Assembly (NCBI GenBank): GCA_900120415.1
Contig: FQLW01000005.1
Location: 62,001-126,000, forward strand
Length of the DNA stretch: 64,000 bases
Direction of reading: 5' to 3'
Source of the DNA: Urmitella timonensis
Lineage (GTDB): Bacteria; Actinomycetota; Actinomycetes; Actinomycetales; Actinomycetaceae
Shown: piece after piece, positions 34,902 to 44,484 of the stretch
Position numbering within the stretch: position 1 is the stretch's first letter
How the letters are laid out: the number at the start of each line of letters is the position of its first letter
Program-made: the position numbers and the translations under genes
Notes under the pieces: generated by a model
What the model was told of the DNA's origin: nothing
Database searches by the model: none
Seen by the model: only the letters and a program-made list of their open reading frames with translations

Positions 34902-36995
34902 ATGGAAGAGCAAAAGTTGATAATCCCGCAGCTAGTTAGCTTAGATGAACCGCTGGGGACAGAAAAAAACCAGGTGATAACCGCGCTCGCCGCAAAAATT
35001 GCTGCCAGTGGGCGCGCCACTGAAGCAGGTTTGATTAATGACCTGATGGCCAGGGAAGCTCAATCTGTCACCGGTATGCCCGGTGGAATCGCGATTCCTC
35101 ACTGCCGCTCAGAGGCGGTAACAGTTGGCTCGCTTGCGTTTGCCCGGCTTAAAGAACCAGTAGATTTTGGGGCTAAGGATGGGCCGGCAGATTTAGTTTT
35201 CATGATTGCCGCTGCTGAGGGGCAAGGACAAGCCCATTTGAAACTGCTGCAAAAACTAGCACGCAAACTGGTAGATAAGGAATTCTTAGCTGGTTTGCGC
35301 TCGGTTGAATCTGCTCAACAGGCAGCGCAAATCATTATGGAGGTAGTGTCTCCCTCCGCTGCCCCCACTGCTCCGGCTGTCTCTACCCCCAAACAGCCTG
35401 TAAGCACTGAAGAAGCGCCGGCACTACCGGAATCAAAACCGCCTATTACTTCCAAAGCGGAAAGTGCGAAAAAAACGGACAAAAAAGATGATAAAGACCG
35501 CCATAGCCAGGAAAAATATCTGGTAGCAGTTACTTCTTGCCCCACCGGGATTGCCCACACCTATATGGCGGCAGACTCCCTGATTAACAAAGGAAAAGAA
35601 CTGGGGATTCCGGTACACGTAGAGGCGCAAGGATCAGGGCATATTGACCGCCTAGATTCAGCCCTAATTGCCGGGGCAGCAGGGGTGATTTTTGCCCATG
35701 ACGTGAGCGTACAGATGCCGGAGCGATTCTCACATCTGCCAGTTGTAGATGTGGGAGTAAAAGCCGCAATCAACGATCCTGGCAAACTAATTAGCGAAGT
35801 AATGACAAAAAAGAAAGACCCAAATGCTGGGTCAAAACCTGCCGCACAACCCGCAGAACCAGCAGAAACCTTGAACTGGGGACAGCGAATCCAAAAAGCG
35901 GTAATGGCAGGGGTGTCATATATGATTCCCTTCGTGGCGGCCGGAGGGTTACTGATTGCACTCGGTTTCCTAATTGGCGGTTATGACGTTGCGGGACTGG
36001 CCCAAGATATTTCTCTGAACTTCTCCCTGTGGAATTTACCCTCGAACGGGCCATTCGAGGGTAATATAATCACTTCCCGTGCCGGATTCCCGCTGTACCT
36101 GGGAGCATTGCTTACCTACCTGGGGCAAACCGGAATGAGTTTCCTGGTGCCAGCCCTATCAGGTTACATAGCTTTCGGATTAGCGGGACGACCCGGAATT
36201 GCCCCTGGTTTTATCGGGGGAGCAATCTCGGTAGCGCTAGGAGCTGGATTTATCGGAGGGCTGGTGACTGGGATTATCGCCGGTCTTATCGCCAACTGGC
36301 TATCTACCCTAAAATGCCCGCGTTGGTTAGCCGGTTTAATGCCGGTAGCAATCGTACCTCTGGTAGCTTCCTTACTGATGGGACTGTTAATGCTATTACT
36401 GCTGGGACGCCCACTGGCGGCTTTAATGAGCGCGCTGCAAAAATGGTTGAACTCTATGGGGGGTTCTTCTGCGATTTTGCTGGGTATCGTTATCGGATTG
36501 ATGATGTGCTTCGATTTGGGCGGTCCGGTAAACAAAGCAGCCTACCTGGTGGGTACGGCGGGATTATCCCAAGCCACTGGCGGTGCTTATGAATTTATGG
36601 CAGCAGTAATGCTAAGCGGCATGGTTCCACCGTTGGCGCTGGCGCTTTCTTCTACGCTGCGTCCTAAACTTTATTCCCCGGCAGAACAGCAAAATGGTAA
36701 AGCAGCTTGGCTATTAGGTTTATCTTTTATTTCTGAGGGCGCGATTCCTTTTGCTGCCGCCGATCCCTTGCGGGTAATCCCCTCAATGATGGCGGGAGGA
36801 GCGCTCACCGGCGCATTGTCAATGCTTCTAGGGGTGCAGTGCCGAGCTCCGCATGGCGGAATCTTCGTCCTTTTCGCCTACGACAACATTATTGGGGCGC
36901 TACTTGCACTGGTAATGGGAGTAATCGTGGCTGCTATCGGGGTAACTTTTGCAAAGATGATGCGCAAAAACCCCAGCAAAAAGTCAAGAGTTTAG
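34902..36995 (+). CDS. fruA: PTS fructose transporter subunit EIIABC
   Basis: A 697-residue fused fructose permease. EIIA occupies about 1-150 with the phosphorylated His in GGIAIPHCRSE. A Pro/Ala/Lys-rich linker (about 155-205) leads to EIIB (about 205-300) with the active Cys in VAVTSCPTGIAHTYMAA, then EIIC (about 325-690) with 8-10 membrane helices. It imports fructose as fructose-1-phosphate, using phosphate from HPr. AAGGAG precedes the ATG. The order A-B-C and the length fit the family. Confidence 0.95.
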   Translation: MEEQKLIIPQLVSLDEPLGTEKNQVITALAAKIAASGRATEAGLINDLMAREAQSVTGMPGGIAIPHCRSEAVTVGSLAFARLKEPVDFGAKDGPADLVFMIAAAEGQGQAHLKLLQKLARKLVDKEFLAGLRSVESAQQAAQIIMEVVSPSAAPTAPAVSTPKQPVSTEEAPALPESKPPITSKAESAKKTDKKDDKDRHSQEKYLVAVTSCPTGIAHTYMAADSLINKGKELGIPVHVEAQGSGHIDRLDSALIAGAAGVIFAHDVSVQMPERFSHLPVVDVGVKAAINDPGKLISEVMTKKKDPNAGSKPAAQPAEPAETLNWGQRIQKAVMAGVSYMIPFVAAGGLLIALGFLIGGYDVAGLAQDISLNFSLWNLPSNGPFEGNIITSRAGFPLYLGALLTYLGQTGMSFLVPALSGYIAFGLAGRPGIAPGFIGGAISVALGAGFIGGLVTGIIAGLIANWLSTLKCPRWLAGLMPVAIVPLVASLLMGLLMLLLLGRPLAALMSALQKWLNSMGGSSAILLGIVIGLMMCFDLGGPVNKAAYLVGTAGLSQATGGAYEFMAAVMLSGMVPPLALALSSTLRPKLYSPAEQQNGKAAWLLGLSFISEGAIPFAAADPLRVIPSMMAGGALTGALSMLLGVQCRAPHGGIFVLFAYDNIIGALLALVMGVIVAAIGVTFAKMMRKNPSKKSRV

Positions 36996-37031
36996 TATAG
37001 TGAAAAAGGTTTGAAGAAAGGTAGAAACAAA

Positions 37032-37292
37032 ATGGCTTCCAAAACTGTAAAAGTTGGCTCTTCAGTAGGTTTACATGCACGCCCCGCGGCTATGGTTGCG
37101 GAAAAGGCTGGCGAATTTGATGAGGAAATCACTTTAGCCACTGCCGAAGAAGGCCCCATTGATGCATCATCGATGATGCTGATTATGACGCTCGGTGCCG
37201 AATGTGGTTGCGAGGTCACGGTAGAAAGCGAAAACGAACAGGCAGTAACAGTTATTGCGGAACTGATTGAAAAAGACCTAGATTCCGAGTAA
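37032..37292 (+). CDS. ptsH: Phosphocarrier protein HPr
   Basis: An 86-residue HPr. Active-site His15 lies in VGLHARPAA. The regulatory-serine position is kept as Ser46 in DASSMMLIMTLG. The ATG at 37032 follows GAAAGGTAG and gives the canonical N-terminus. It closes the fru operon, 36 bases after fruA. It receives phosphate from the divergent ptsI product. Confidence 0.95.
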   Translation: MASKTVKVGSSVGLHARPAAMVAEKAGEFDEEITLATAEEGPIDASSMMLIMTLGAECGCEVTVESENEQAVTVIAELIEKDLDSE

Positions 37293-37419
37293 CACCGAAG
37301 ACCGGTTTTTCTAGCAGGGTACTTTCACCCGGCGCTAGCTGACCTAGCGGGGGATTAAATACTTGGTGCGCCGCGCGATACCCTAGAGGAACATTATCCG
37401 TAATAGGCAAGGAGCACTT

Positions 37420-38181
37420 ATGCATCCTAAAACCGCGTTCATTGTTGTCTCGCAATCGCAGACCCTGGCACGAGGGGTGTGTGAAGTGGTTGCCTCCCTA
37501 GCACCCGAGGTTTTGATTGAGCCGTGCGGATGTCACGATGAAGGCTTGGGCACTGCCACCGAGATTATTAGCGCGCAGGTTTCGGTGATAATGGAAAAGC
37601 TCAGCGAGCAAGACTCAATTGTGCTCATGACCGATTTCGGTGCAGCTCGCCTGGCTTGTCAGCAGGTTATCACCGATTTAGGGATGCGGGTGCTGCGTTT
37701 AGGGCGCGGTCCGATAGTGGAAGGAACCATGGCGGGGGCAGTAGCCGCCTCCCAAGGGGCTGGACTGGCGGAAATCTTACGGGCAATTAGTGCCGCTTCG
37801 CAGTTTTTCCCCGAAGAGGACGCAGCTGATATTTTGCCTCCACCACCGGCTCTAGATCCCTTAGCACCCCGTACAGTGCTTTATAGCGGTGAGCATCCTC
37901 TATCTGCTCGCCCCGCAGCGCGGCTAGCTAGAATCGCGACCGGTTTCGATGCCCAAGTAACCCTAAATGGGGTGCAAGCAGGCAGCGTCCTCACCCTCAT
38001 GGGGTTAAAAATAAACCCCGGCGACGAGGTAACTATTGCCGCTACCGGATCCCAGTCGCGCAACGCCCTAGACGCGGTTGAAGCAGAGCTAACTGGGCAA
38101 ACTGCGTCCTCAGCTAAAGAATCTTCCCAGGCGGTGCAGCCAGGAGAGGTTCACTCTTTACCGGTTTCCCCGGATAGATAA
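37420..38181 (+). CDS. DhaM-like EIIA fused to an HPr-like domain, both phospho-sites lost
   Basis: A 253-residue protein with the DhaM architecture: EIIA-man-like domain (about 1-130, FIVVSQSQTLARGV, IVLMTDFGAA, EGTMAGAVAAS), a Pro-rich linker, then an HPr-like domain (about 150-230, LSARPAARLARI, LMGLKINPGDEVTI). In active DhaM the first motif is VSHS and the second is LHARP. Here Gln12 and Ser162 stand in for the two phosphorylatable histidines, while flanking residues are kept. No dhaK or dhaL is nearby. It lies 127 bases after ptsH. It should not pass on phosphate and may be a binding or regulatory protein (inference). Confidence 0.8.
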   Translation: MHPKTAFIVVSQSQTLARGVCEVVASLAPEVLIEPCGCHDEGLGTATEIISAQVSVIMEKLSEQDSIVLMTDFGAARLACQQVITDLGMRVLRLGRGPIVEGTMAGAVAASQGAGLAEILRAISAASQFFPEEDAADILPPPPALDPLAPRTVLYSGEHPLSARPAARLARIATGFDAQVTLNGVQAGSVLTLMGLKINPGDEVTIAATGSQSRNALDAVEAELTGQTASSAKESSQAVQPGEVHSLPVSPDR

Positions 38182-38224
38182 AATCTGTTTAGAGTGGGGC
38201 GAAAATAAACTGAAAGGAACAAGA

Positions 38225-38671
38225 ATGGGCGAAGAAAAGCTGGATCCCAATAAGGAATACACCCTGATTTTGGTGAAGCCGGACGGGTATCATCGCGGAC
38301 TTACCGGCAAAATCCTAGCGCGAATCGAGCAAAAAGGATACGCCATTGCCGCGCTCCGAGTGCTGCAAGCCTCGACAGATGAGCTACATGGTCATTATGA
38401 AGAGCACCGCGACAAACACTTCTTTGAATCCATGGTTGATTTCATGCGAAGCGGAAAAATCGTTGCCGCGGTTATCGAGGGTACTCGGGTAGTCGAAGGG
38501 GTGCGTTCCCTGGTGGGTTCCACTAACCCCACCGAGGCAGCGCCGGGAACCATCCGCGGAGACTTTGGTCGTGACTATGACAGTGGACATATCCAAAATC
38601 TAGTTCACGCCGCAGATTCAGCCAGTTCTGCTGCCCGCGAGATTAAAATTTGGTTTCCGGAGCTCTCCTAA
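38225..38671 (+). CDS. ndk: Nucleoside diphosphate kinase
   Basis: A 148-residue Ndk of normal length; it balances nucleoside triphosphate pools by a phosphohistidine relay. The catalytic His128 lies in NLVHAADS, the usual N-x-x-H-x-S/A-DS motif. The N-terminal TLILVKPDGYHRG and the central GSTNPTEAAPGTIRGDFG (Kpn loop and nucleotide contacts) are intact. AAAGGAAC precedes the ATG. It is 15 bases upstream of smc. Confidence 0.96.
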   Translation: MGEEKLDPNKEYTLILVKPDGYHRGLTGKILARIEQKGYAIAALRVLQASTDELHGHYEEHRDKHFFESMVDFMRSGKIVAAVIEGTRVVEGVRSLVGSTNPTEAAPGTIRGDFGRDYDSGHIQNLVHAADSASSAAREIKIWFPELS

Positions 38672-38686
38672 AGGAGCAGATAATAA

Positions 38687-41600
38687 ATGTATGTAAAGTC
38701 GCTGACGCTGCGGGGATTTAAATCCTTTGCCAGTGCCACCACTTTGCAGTTCACTCCGGGAATTATCTGCGTAGTAGGTCCTAACGGTTCCGGTAAATCC
38801 AATATTGTCGATGCCCTCGCCTGGGTGATGGGCGAGCAAGGTGCCAAGAACCTCCGGGGCGGGCAAATGTCAGACGTTATATTTGCCGGAACCACCTCCC
38901 GCAGCTCGCTCGGACGAGCAGAAGTTGCTCTTACCATTGATAATACCAATGGGGAATTGCCGATTGACTATAGCGAGGTTACGATTTCGCGTACCCTGTT
39001 TCGTCAGGGCGGCTCCGAATATGCCATTAACGGTACTCCCTGCCGGCTGCTAGATATCCAAGAGCTACTGTCTGATACCGGTATGGGACGCAATATGCAC
39101 GTGATTATCGGGCAGGGCAAACTTGACCAGGTGCTCTCTGCTGATCCCTTAGCGCGGCGCGCCCTAATCGAAGAAGCCGCCGGGGTGCTAAAACATCAAC
39201 GCCGAAAAGAACGGGCGCTGCGCAAACTTGATGGACTAGAAGAAAAACTCTCTCGACTGTCAGATTTAACTAAAGAAATTCAGCGCCAACTCGGCCCTTT
39301 AGCCCGGCAAGCCAAAACCGCACGCCGCGCCGCAGTGCTACAAGCCCAAGTGCGGGATGCGGGATGCCGGATTCTAGCTGATGACCTCCAACAGCTGCGC
39401 GTCAAACTGTCTCGCTACCAGGAAAGCGGAAAATCCCAAGAGACAAAACGCGAAGAATTACACACTAAACTAGCTGCCCAGCAAGAAAAACTGCAACAGT
39501 TAAATGCAGATGCTACCCAAACCGATTTGGCGGGGCGAGCCGCTAATCTTTGGCAACAGCTGACCACTATCACCGAACGTTTGCGGGCTTTGGAGGCACT
39601 GGCGAATGAACGGGCTGCTTCCCTGGCGAAACCCGAACCCGAGCCTACCGGTCCTAGTGTTGAGCAGCGACAAGCCCATTTGGCGCGTCTACAAAGCGAT
39701 TTAGCAGCTCATGATGAGGACGCTTTGGCGCATCGTAAACAACTAGATGCGGCCGAGGTAGCACGCGAAGAAACTACTCGTAAAGTCAAGGAACTAAATC
39801 GCCTTTACCAGCAACTACGTGAGGAAGTTCAACAGAAAACCAATAAAGCTGCCCGCTTGGAGCGAGATTTAGAGACCGCCAAGGCTCACCTAGAAGCAGC
39901 CCGCTCGCGAACGCAAAGGGCGCAAGACTCGGTAGCAGAGGCTACGGAAAAACTAGCTGCGGCGCGTGCCCAACAGACAGCTCACCGCGAAGAAACGGTG
40001 ACCGAAAGCACCGATGCTGCCAGTAGATACCGAGAGTTGTCCCAGAAAGAAAACGAGGTACGTTCCCAACTAGAAAAAGCGCGTGACTGTCTGCGCGAAA
40101 GCGAAGCTAAAGTGGTGGCTGCCGGAGAAAGCGAAGCTAGCCTGGGACAGGTTTTGGCTACTTGTTCAAACCAAGCCCAAGAGGCTTTTGCTCAGGCAGC
40201 CCAGTCTCTAGGACAGTTAGCTTCCCTGATTAGTGTGCCTGATTGTTGGGAGCAAGCAGTCGCCGCGTTGCTAGGACAAGCTGGAGTCGCCCTCGCTATA
40301 GAAGATTCCCAGTTAGAGGCTGGTTTACAAGCGGTCAAAGGCGCGAAGGGACAAGTTAGCTGGGTGGTAAGTAGGGGAGAATCTGGTTCAGCTATTCCCG
40401 TATCTGAGACCAAGGAACAATCTAAGTCAGGTGAAATCGCTGCTACAGAGGTTATTTCAGCGCCTAAGCAGTTACATTCGGCGCTAAAACAATTGCTAGA
40501 TTCGTGCTATTTAGCTACCGATTTAGGGGCAGCAAAAAGAATAATCGAGGAAATTCCCTCGGCGCGAGTAGGGCTGCCCGATGGCACTATTATCGGTAAA
40601 TATGCCGGTTTTACCGGCAGTGGCAGCGTAAATCAGATTGAGGTTGAACGGCGATTGCGCCTAGCGCGCGAGGCACTCGCCAAGGCTGAAAAAGACAAAG
40701 AACACGCCGATAATCAGGTTAAACAGCTAAATAAGGAACTATCGCAAGCATCGTCGGATTGCGCACAAGCACTGAAAAGTCTGCGAGCTGCCGATGCCCA
40801 GGCAGCTGCCCAAGCCCAACAGCGGGCGCTACGGGAAGCCGCAGTCAGGGGAGCGGAAGAGGAAGAAAAACGTGCCCAAACAGAACTGGCACAGGCAAAC
40901 ACCAGTTTTGACGCTTGCAGCGAAAAAGTCCAGCAGGCTGAAAAAGCGCTAAACGATTTTGGAGCGCCTGAAGATTCAGCACCCCTACAAGACCTTGAAC
41001 AGCAACTAGAGACCGCTCGGGCAGCCGATTTGGCTGCCCGAGAAAAAGCAGCACAGGCACATTTAAAGCTGTCCGCCACCACCCAACTTACCAATAGTTT
41101 ACGCGAGCGTTTCCAAGGGGAAGTTAAAGCTTTGGAACGTTTCCAGCTGCGCCTGGCGGCTCGCAGCCAGCGCGAAATTGAGCGTGCCACTAAATCGAAG
41201 CGAATGAAACAAGCGTCTTATTGGTGTCAAGAGTTTGCTGGCCGGGCAGCGCAGGTAGCCCAGGTAGCTAAAAGCTGGCGAGATAGCGCCGATGCTGCCC
41301 GCCTAGCATCCTCTAATGCGGCTAATGAAGTCCGTAAAGAGATTGACGGCTTGAACAGGGAACTAGCAGAGCTAAATGATTTAAGCCGCCGCGATGAAGT
41401 GGCCGCAGCAGAATATCGGGTACGCTCCGAACAGCTAACTGAGCAAGCCCGAGAGCGTTATGCACTTTCCCCGGAAGAATTAATATCCTCATTTGGGCCG
41501 CAACAATTGGTACCTACCCCGGATTTGCTCGCTAGGAGAGCCGAAAATGAAGCTGAGGATACCCAGGTATCCTCAAACCAAGAACTTGACGCTAACGCTT

Positions 41601-42355
41601 TACCGGAAAATAGCTCGCAAGCCGGCGGTGATACTGAAGTTAGAACTGATTTTGCTAGCGAGCCGACTGTGGATGATAAAAGTCAATGGCGTCCCTATGA
41701 CCGGGCCGAACAAAGCGCATTGCTAGATAAAGCCACTCGCGCTATCGCCCGGTTAGGAAAAGTGAATCCTCTGGCTTTGGAAGAACATCAGGCTCTGGAA
41801 AAACGCTTCGAGTTTTTAATGGGACAGCTTAGTGATTTACGTACCTCAAAAGCCGATTTATTAGTGGTGGTGCGCGAAGTAGATAACCAGGTAAAAGAGG
41901 CATTCACTCAGGCATTCACCGATATCTCTAACGAATTTACCGAGGTATTTTCCCGACTTTTCCCCGGGGGTACGGGTTCTCTTAAGCTCACCAATCCTGA
42001 CGATATGTTAAGCACCGGGGTAGAAGTGAACGCCCGACCTGCCGGAAAAAATGTGCAGCGCCTGTCACTGCTTTCTGGTGGGGAACGTTCTTTAGCCGCC
42101 TTGGCGTTCCTGATTGCGATTTTCAAAGCCCGCCCCTCGCCCTTCTATATTTTGGACGAGGTCGAAGCGGCCTTAGATGATTTAAACCTGTCCAGAATGC
42201 TGGAGCTGTTTAAACAGCTACGTAAAGTAAGCCAAATGATTGTGATTACCCACCAAAAACGCACGATGGAAGTAGCTGATGCCCTATACGGGGTGACTAT
42301 GCGCGAGGGCGTGTCTCGAGTAATCTCGCAGCGCCTTGAGCGGGCAGATAGCTAA
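38687..42355 (+). CDS. smc: Chromosome segregation protein SMC
   Basis: A 1222-residue SMC ATPase. N-terminal head with Walker A GPNGSGKSNIVDAL, long coiled coil (about 170-500), hinge (about 505-670), returning coiled coil (about 675-1000), and C-terminal head with signature LSGGERSLAALAFL and Walker B FYILDEVEAALDD. An acidic, Ser/Glu-rich insertion of about 60 residues interrupts the returning arm just before the C-terminal head, around residues 950-1010. The family condenses chromosomes with ScpAB. AAAGGAG precedes the ATG. Confidence 0.96.
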   Translation: MYVKSLTLRGFKSFASATTLQFTPGIICVVGPNGSGKSNIVDALAWVMGEQGAKNLRGGQMSDVIFAGTTSRSSLGRAEVALTIDNTNGELPIDYSEVTISRTLFRQGGSEYAINGTPCRLLDIQELLSDTGMGRNMHVIIGQGKLDQVLSADPLARRALIEEAAGVLKHQRRKERALRKLDGLEEKLSRLSDLTKEIQRQLGPLARQAKTARRAAVLQAQVRDAGCRILADDLQQLRVKLSRYQESGKSQETKREELHTKLAAQQEKLQQLNADATQTDLAGRAANLWQQLTTITERLRALEALANERAASLAKPEPEPTGPSVEQRQAHLARLQSDLAAHDEDALAHRKQLDAAEVAREETTRKVKELNRLYQQLREEVQQKTNKAARLERDLETAKAHLEAARSRTQRAQDSVAEATEKLAAARAQQTAHREETVTESTDAASRYRELSQKENEVRSQLEKARDCLRESEAKVVAAGESEASLGQVLATCSNQAQEAFAQAAQSLGQLASLISVPDCWEQAVAALLGQAGVALAIEDSQLEAGLQAVKGAKGQVSWVVSRGESGSAIPVSETKEQSKSGEIAATEVISAPKQLHSALKQLLDSCYLATDLGAAKRIIEEIPSARVGLPDGTIIGKYAGFTGSGSVNQIEVERRLRLAREALAKAEKDKEHADNQVKQLNKELSQASSDCAQALKSLRAADAQAAAQAQQRALREAAVRGAEEEEKRAQTELAQANTSFDACSEKVQQAEKALNDFGAPEDSAPLQDLEQQLETARAADLAAREKAAQAHLKLSATTQLTNSLRERFQGEVKALERFQLRLAARSQREIERATKSKRMKQASYWCQEFAGRAAQVAQVAKSWRDSADAARLASSNAANEVRKEIDGLNRELAELNDLSRRDEVAAAEYRVRSEQLTEQARERYALSPEELISSFGPQQLVPTPDLLARRAENEAEDTQVSSNQELDANALPENSSQAGGDTEVRTDFASEPTVDDKSQWRPYDRAEQSALLDKATRAIARLGKVNPLALEEHQALEKRFEFLMGQLSDLRTSKADLLVVVREVDNQVKEAFTQAFTDISNEFTEVFSRLFPGGTGSLKLTNPDDMLSTGVEVNARPAGKNVQRLSLLSGGERSLAALAFLIAIFKARPSPFYILDEVEAALDDLNLSRMLELFKQLRKVSQMIVITHQKRTMEVADALYGVTMREGVSRVISQRLERADS

Positions 42356-42423
42356 TATCACACTCAAATCAGGTAACAGTTTGGTATCGGTCAAGAAGCT
42401 AAGTCGGTAAATCTGCTAAGTAT

Positions 42424-42432
42424 TGGCATACT
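42424..42432 (+). promoter_or_regulatory. Extended -10 promoter element, near-leaderless gene
   Basis: TGGCATACT has the extended -10 form (TGn followed by CATACT). The GTG of the next gene begins 7 bases after it, so the transcript would begin at or next to the start codon. There is no ribosome site before that GTG. Confidence 0.45.
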
Positions 42433-42438
42433 AGAAAC

Positions 42439-43065
42439 GTGACCAAACCGTTGATTCTGCTATTCGTAGGCATTGGTATCAGTGTACTTTTAGGGGTGCT
42501 AGTGGTAGCGGTAATGGTTCGTACCCGCCGCCCCGGTGGGGGTTACCGCAATTGGATTCGCCAGTCAGCCGATTCGTGGCAAGAAAACGGTCATCGTGCC
42601 CCCAAAGATCAGCTTGGTAAGCGGGTACGTCTTAATGCGTTGCTACAAGAGGCTACTCCTGCCGATTCTGCTAATCCCCTAAAGGAAATGGAAACCCTGC
42701 GTACCGCAGCCGGACAGATATGGGGACAGGAAGTAGAACACTTCGAAGCGCCGCAAGCAGCTAAAGATAGCGAAAAAGTCGAAAATAGTGCTGATAGTGC
42801 AGATAGCTTAGAGGAATCTACAGATTTACTGCCCGGTCAGCTGCCACCCGCTTTTACTCCCCGAGAGCGTCGCCGTCCTCCTGCGGCTGCCCGCCTTCAG
42901 GTAATAAAAGAGCCCGAGGACGCAACCAGCTATGTTCCTCAGGTTAAAGCCCTTAGCGAGCCGGAAAATGAACAAGCACCGGACACCGAGGCAGCTTTTG
43001 AGGTAGATAAGGTTTCTTGGCAGCCGCTAAAAGCAGAAGAAACTAGCTTTGACGACTTAAAATAA
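42439..43065 (+). CDS. Single-pass membrane protein of unknown function
   Basis: A 208-residue protein: one N-terminal membrane helix (about residues 5-28, ILLFVGIGISVLLGVLVVAV), then a basic RTRRPGGGYRN stretch and a long polar, Glu/Ala-rich tail without recognisable domain. It lies between smc and ftsY on the same strand. Translation from the GTG at 42439 has no ribosome site and looks leaderless. The cytoplasmic tail and position suggest a conserved actinobacterial neighbour of SRP genes, but I do not recognise it. Confidence 0.7.
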   Translation: MTKPLILLFVGIGISVLLGVLVVAVMVRTRRPGGGYRNWIRQSADSWQENGHRAPKDQLGKRVRLNALLQEATPADSANPLKEMETLRTAAGQIWGQEVEHFEAPQAAKDSEKVENSADSADSLEESTDLLPGQLPPAFTPRERRRPPAAARLQVIKEPEDATSYVPQVKALSEPENEQAPDTEAAFEVDKVSWQPLKAEETSFDDLK

Positions 43066-43131
43066 CATTTGGTTTTCGCCCTCGATGATGGCGATATGAC
43101 CTGAGAGCCCCAATAGGTGACAATAGGAAGC

Positions 43132-44448
43132 ATGGATTTTCTTTTTTCTCCTCTTGGGATTGCGGTAATAGTTCTAGTTTTGGCGCTTGTGGGAACGGGC
43201 GCTACCATCGCGGTGCGCTCGGCGAAAGCGGACAAACAACTAGAGCCTTCTAAAGCAAAGCAACTGGAAGCCGGGCGCGAAGAAGCGGGTGAAAAGGAAG
43301 AACCACCCGCCGCCAGTTCTCAGGGACTCAAACCCTTAGACCAGGCTAAAGAGGGTGAAAGTGCCGCTAAACAGGCAGCGAAAGCTACGCCAGAACCCTT
43401 GGTGACCACTCCAGAGGCAGAGGAAGAAACCGCGGCAAGTGAAAAAACTGGCGAAATTTTAGAGCCAGAGGCTCCGGTCAGTAGCGAGGAACTTCCAGCC
43501 GCTCAGGCAAACCTAGAAACCCCAGAACCCGCCCAAGGACGAATGCAGCGGCTGCGCTCGCGCCTAGCCAAATCCGGTTCTTTCGGAAAAATGCTGCTCG
43601 GGGTACTCGGGCGCGGAGACCTGAGCGCCGCCGATTGGGAAGAAATAGAAGATACCCTGCTAATGGCGGATTTAGGGATTGCCGCTACCGATGAACTGAT
43701 GGAAGAGCTGCGCACCCAGGCGAAAGTGCTGGGAACTTCTGATCCGGCAAAGATTCGTGAAGTATTGCGTACCAAACTAATTGAACTGGTAAACCCGAAT
43801 CTAGATCGCAGCCTAAATCTAGAGCAGACCGATGGGACAAAGCCGGGGATCGTCCTTACCGTGGGAGTAAACGGCACCGGGAAAACCACTACCGTGGGCA
43901 AGATTGCCCGAATATTGGTGGCGGAAAACAAGTCAGTCGTGCTGGGAGCGGCCGACACTTTCCGGGCGGCCGCTGCTGACCAGCTAGAGACTTGGGGAAA
44001 CCGGGTCGGGGTGGAAGTTGTGCGTTCCGATAAAGAGGGCGCTGACCCCGCCTCCGTAGCCTTTGATGCGGTCAAATACGGAAAAGAAAAAGACCTGGAT
44101 GTGGTGTTGGTTGATACCGCTGGGCGCTTGCAGAACAAAGCCGGTTTGATGGACGAGTTAGGTAAGGTCAAACGGGTAATCGAAAAGAGTGCCCCGGTAA
44201 CCGAAACTCTGCTGGTTCTAGATGCCACTACCGGGCAAAACGGGATGCAACAGGCGAAAGTGTTCTCCGAAGTGGTAAACATTAGCGGAATTGTATTGAC
44301 AAAACTTGATGGAACGGCTCGGGGTGGAATTGTAGTTAGCGTACAACGCGAACTAAACGTGCCAGTTAAACTGGTAGGACTAGGGGAAGGTCCAGATGAT
44401 TTGGCACCTTTCGTACCCGAAGATTTCGTAGATGCTCTCCTAAAGTAG
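43132..44448 (+). CDS. ftsY: Signal recognition particle receptor FtsY
   Basis: A 438-residue FtsY. Unlike the enterobacterial form it starts with a true membrane helix (about residues 5-27), followed by an acidic Glu/Ala/Lys linker (30-135) and the NG GTPase domain: GVNGTGKTTTVGKIA, DTFRAAAADQLETW, DTAGRLQ and LTKLDGTARGG. It docks SRP-ribosome complexes at the membrane. AGGAAG lies very close to the ATG at 43132; an in-frame GTG at 43117 would add five residues. The partner ffh follows 36 bases later. Confidence 0.93.
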   Translation: MDFLFSPLGIAVIVLVLALVGTGATIAVRSAKADKQLEPSKAKQLEAGREEAGEKEEPPAASSQGLKPLDQAKEGESAAKQAAKATPEPLVTTPEAEEETAASEKTGEILEPEAPVSSEELPAAQANLETPEPAQGRMQRLRSRLAKSGSFGKMLLGVLGRGDLSAADWEEIEDTLLMADLGIAATDELMEELRTQAKVLGTSDPAKIREVLRTKLIELVNPNLDRSLNLEQTDGTKPGIVLTVGVNGTGKTTTVGKIARILVAENKSVVLGAADTFRAAAADQLETWGNRVGVEVVRSDKEGADPASVAFDAVKYGKEKDLDVVLVDTAGRLQNKAGLMDELGKVKRVIEKSAPVTETLLVLDATTGQNGMQQAKVFSEVVNISGIVLTKLDGTARGGIVVSVQRELNVPVKLVGLGEGPDDLAPFVPEDFVDALLK

Positions 44449-44484
44449 ACTAGACGGCGAAACTATTTCCAGGAGGAAACCACT

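Noticed and set aside
38225-38671. Altered active site in nucleoside diphosphate kinase (HAADS)
   Set aside because: The catalytic His128 and DS are present; Ala/Ala next to it is within family variation.
43503-44282. 259-codon minus-strand frame inside ftsY
   Set aside because: It is Ser/Arg/Pro-rich antisense sequence without domain motifs, opposite a clear FtsY GTPase.
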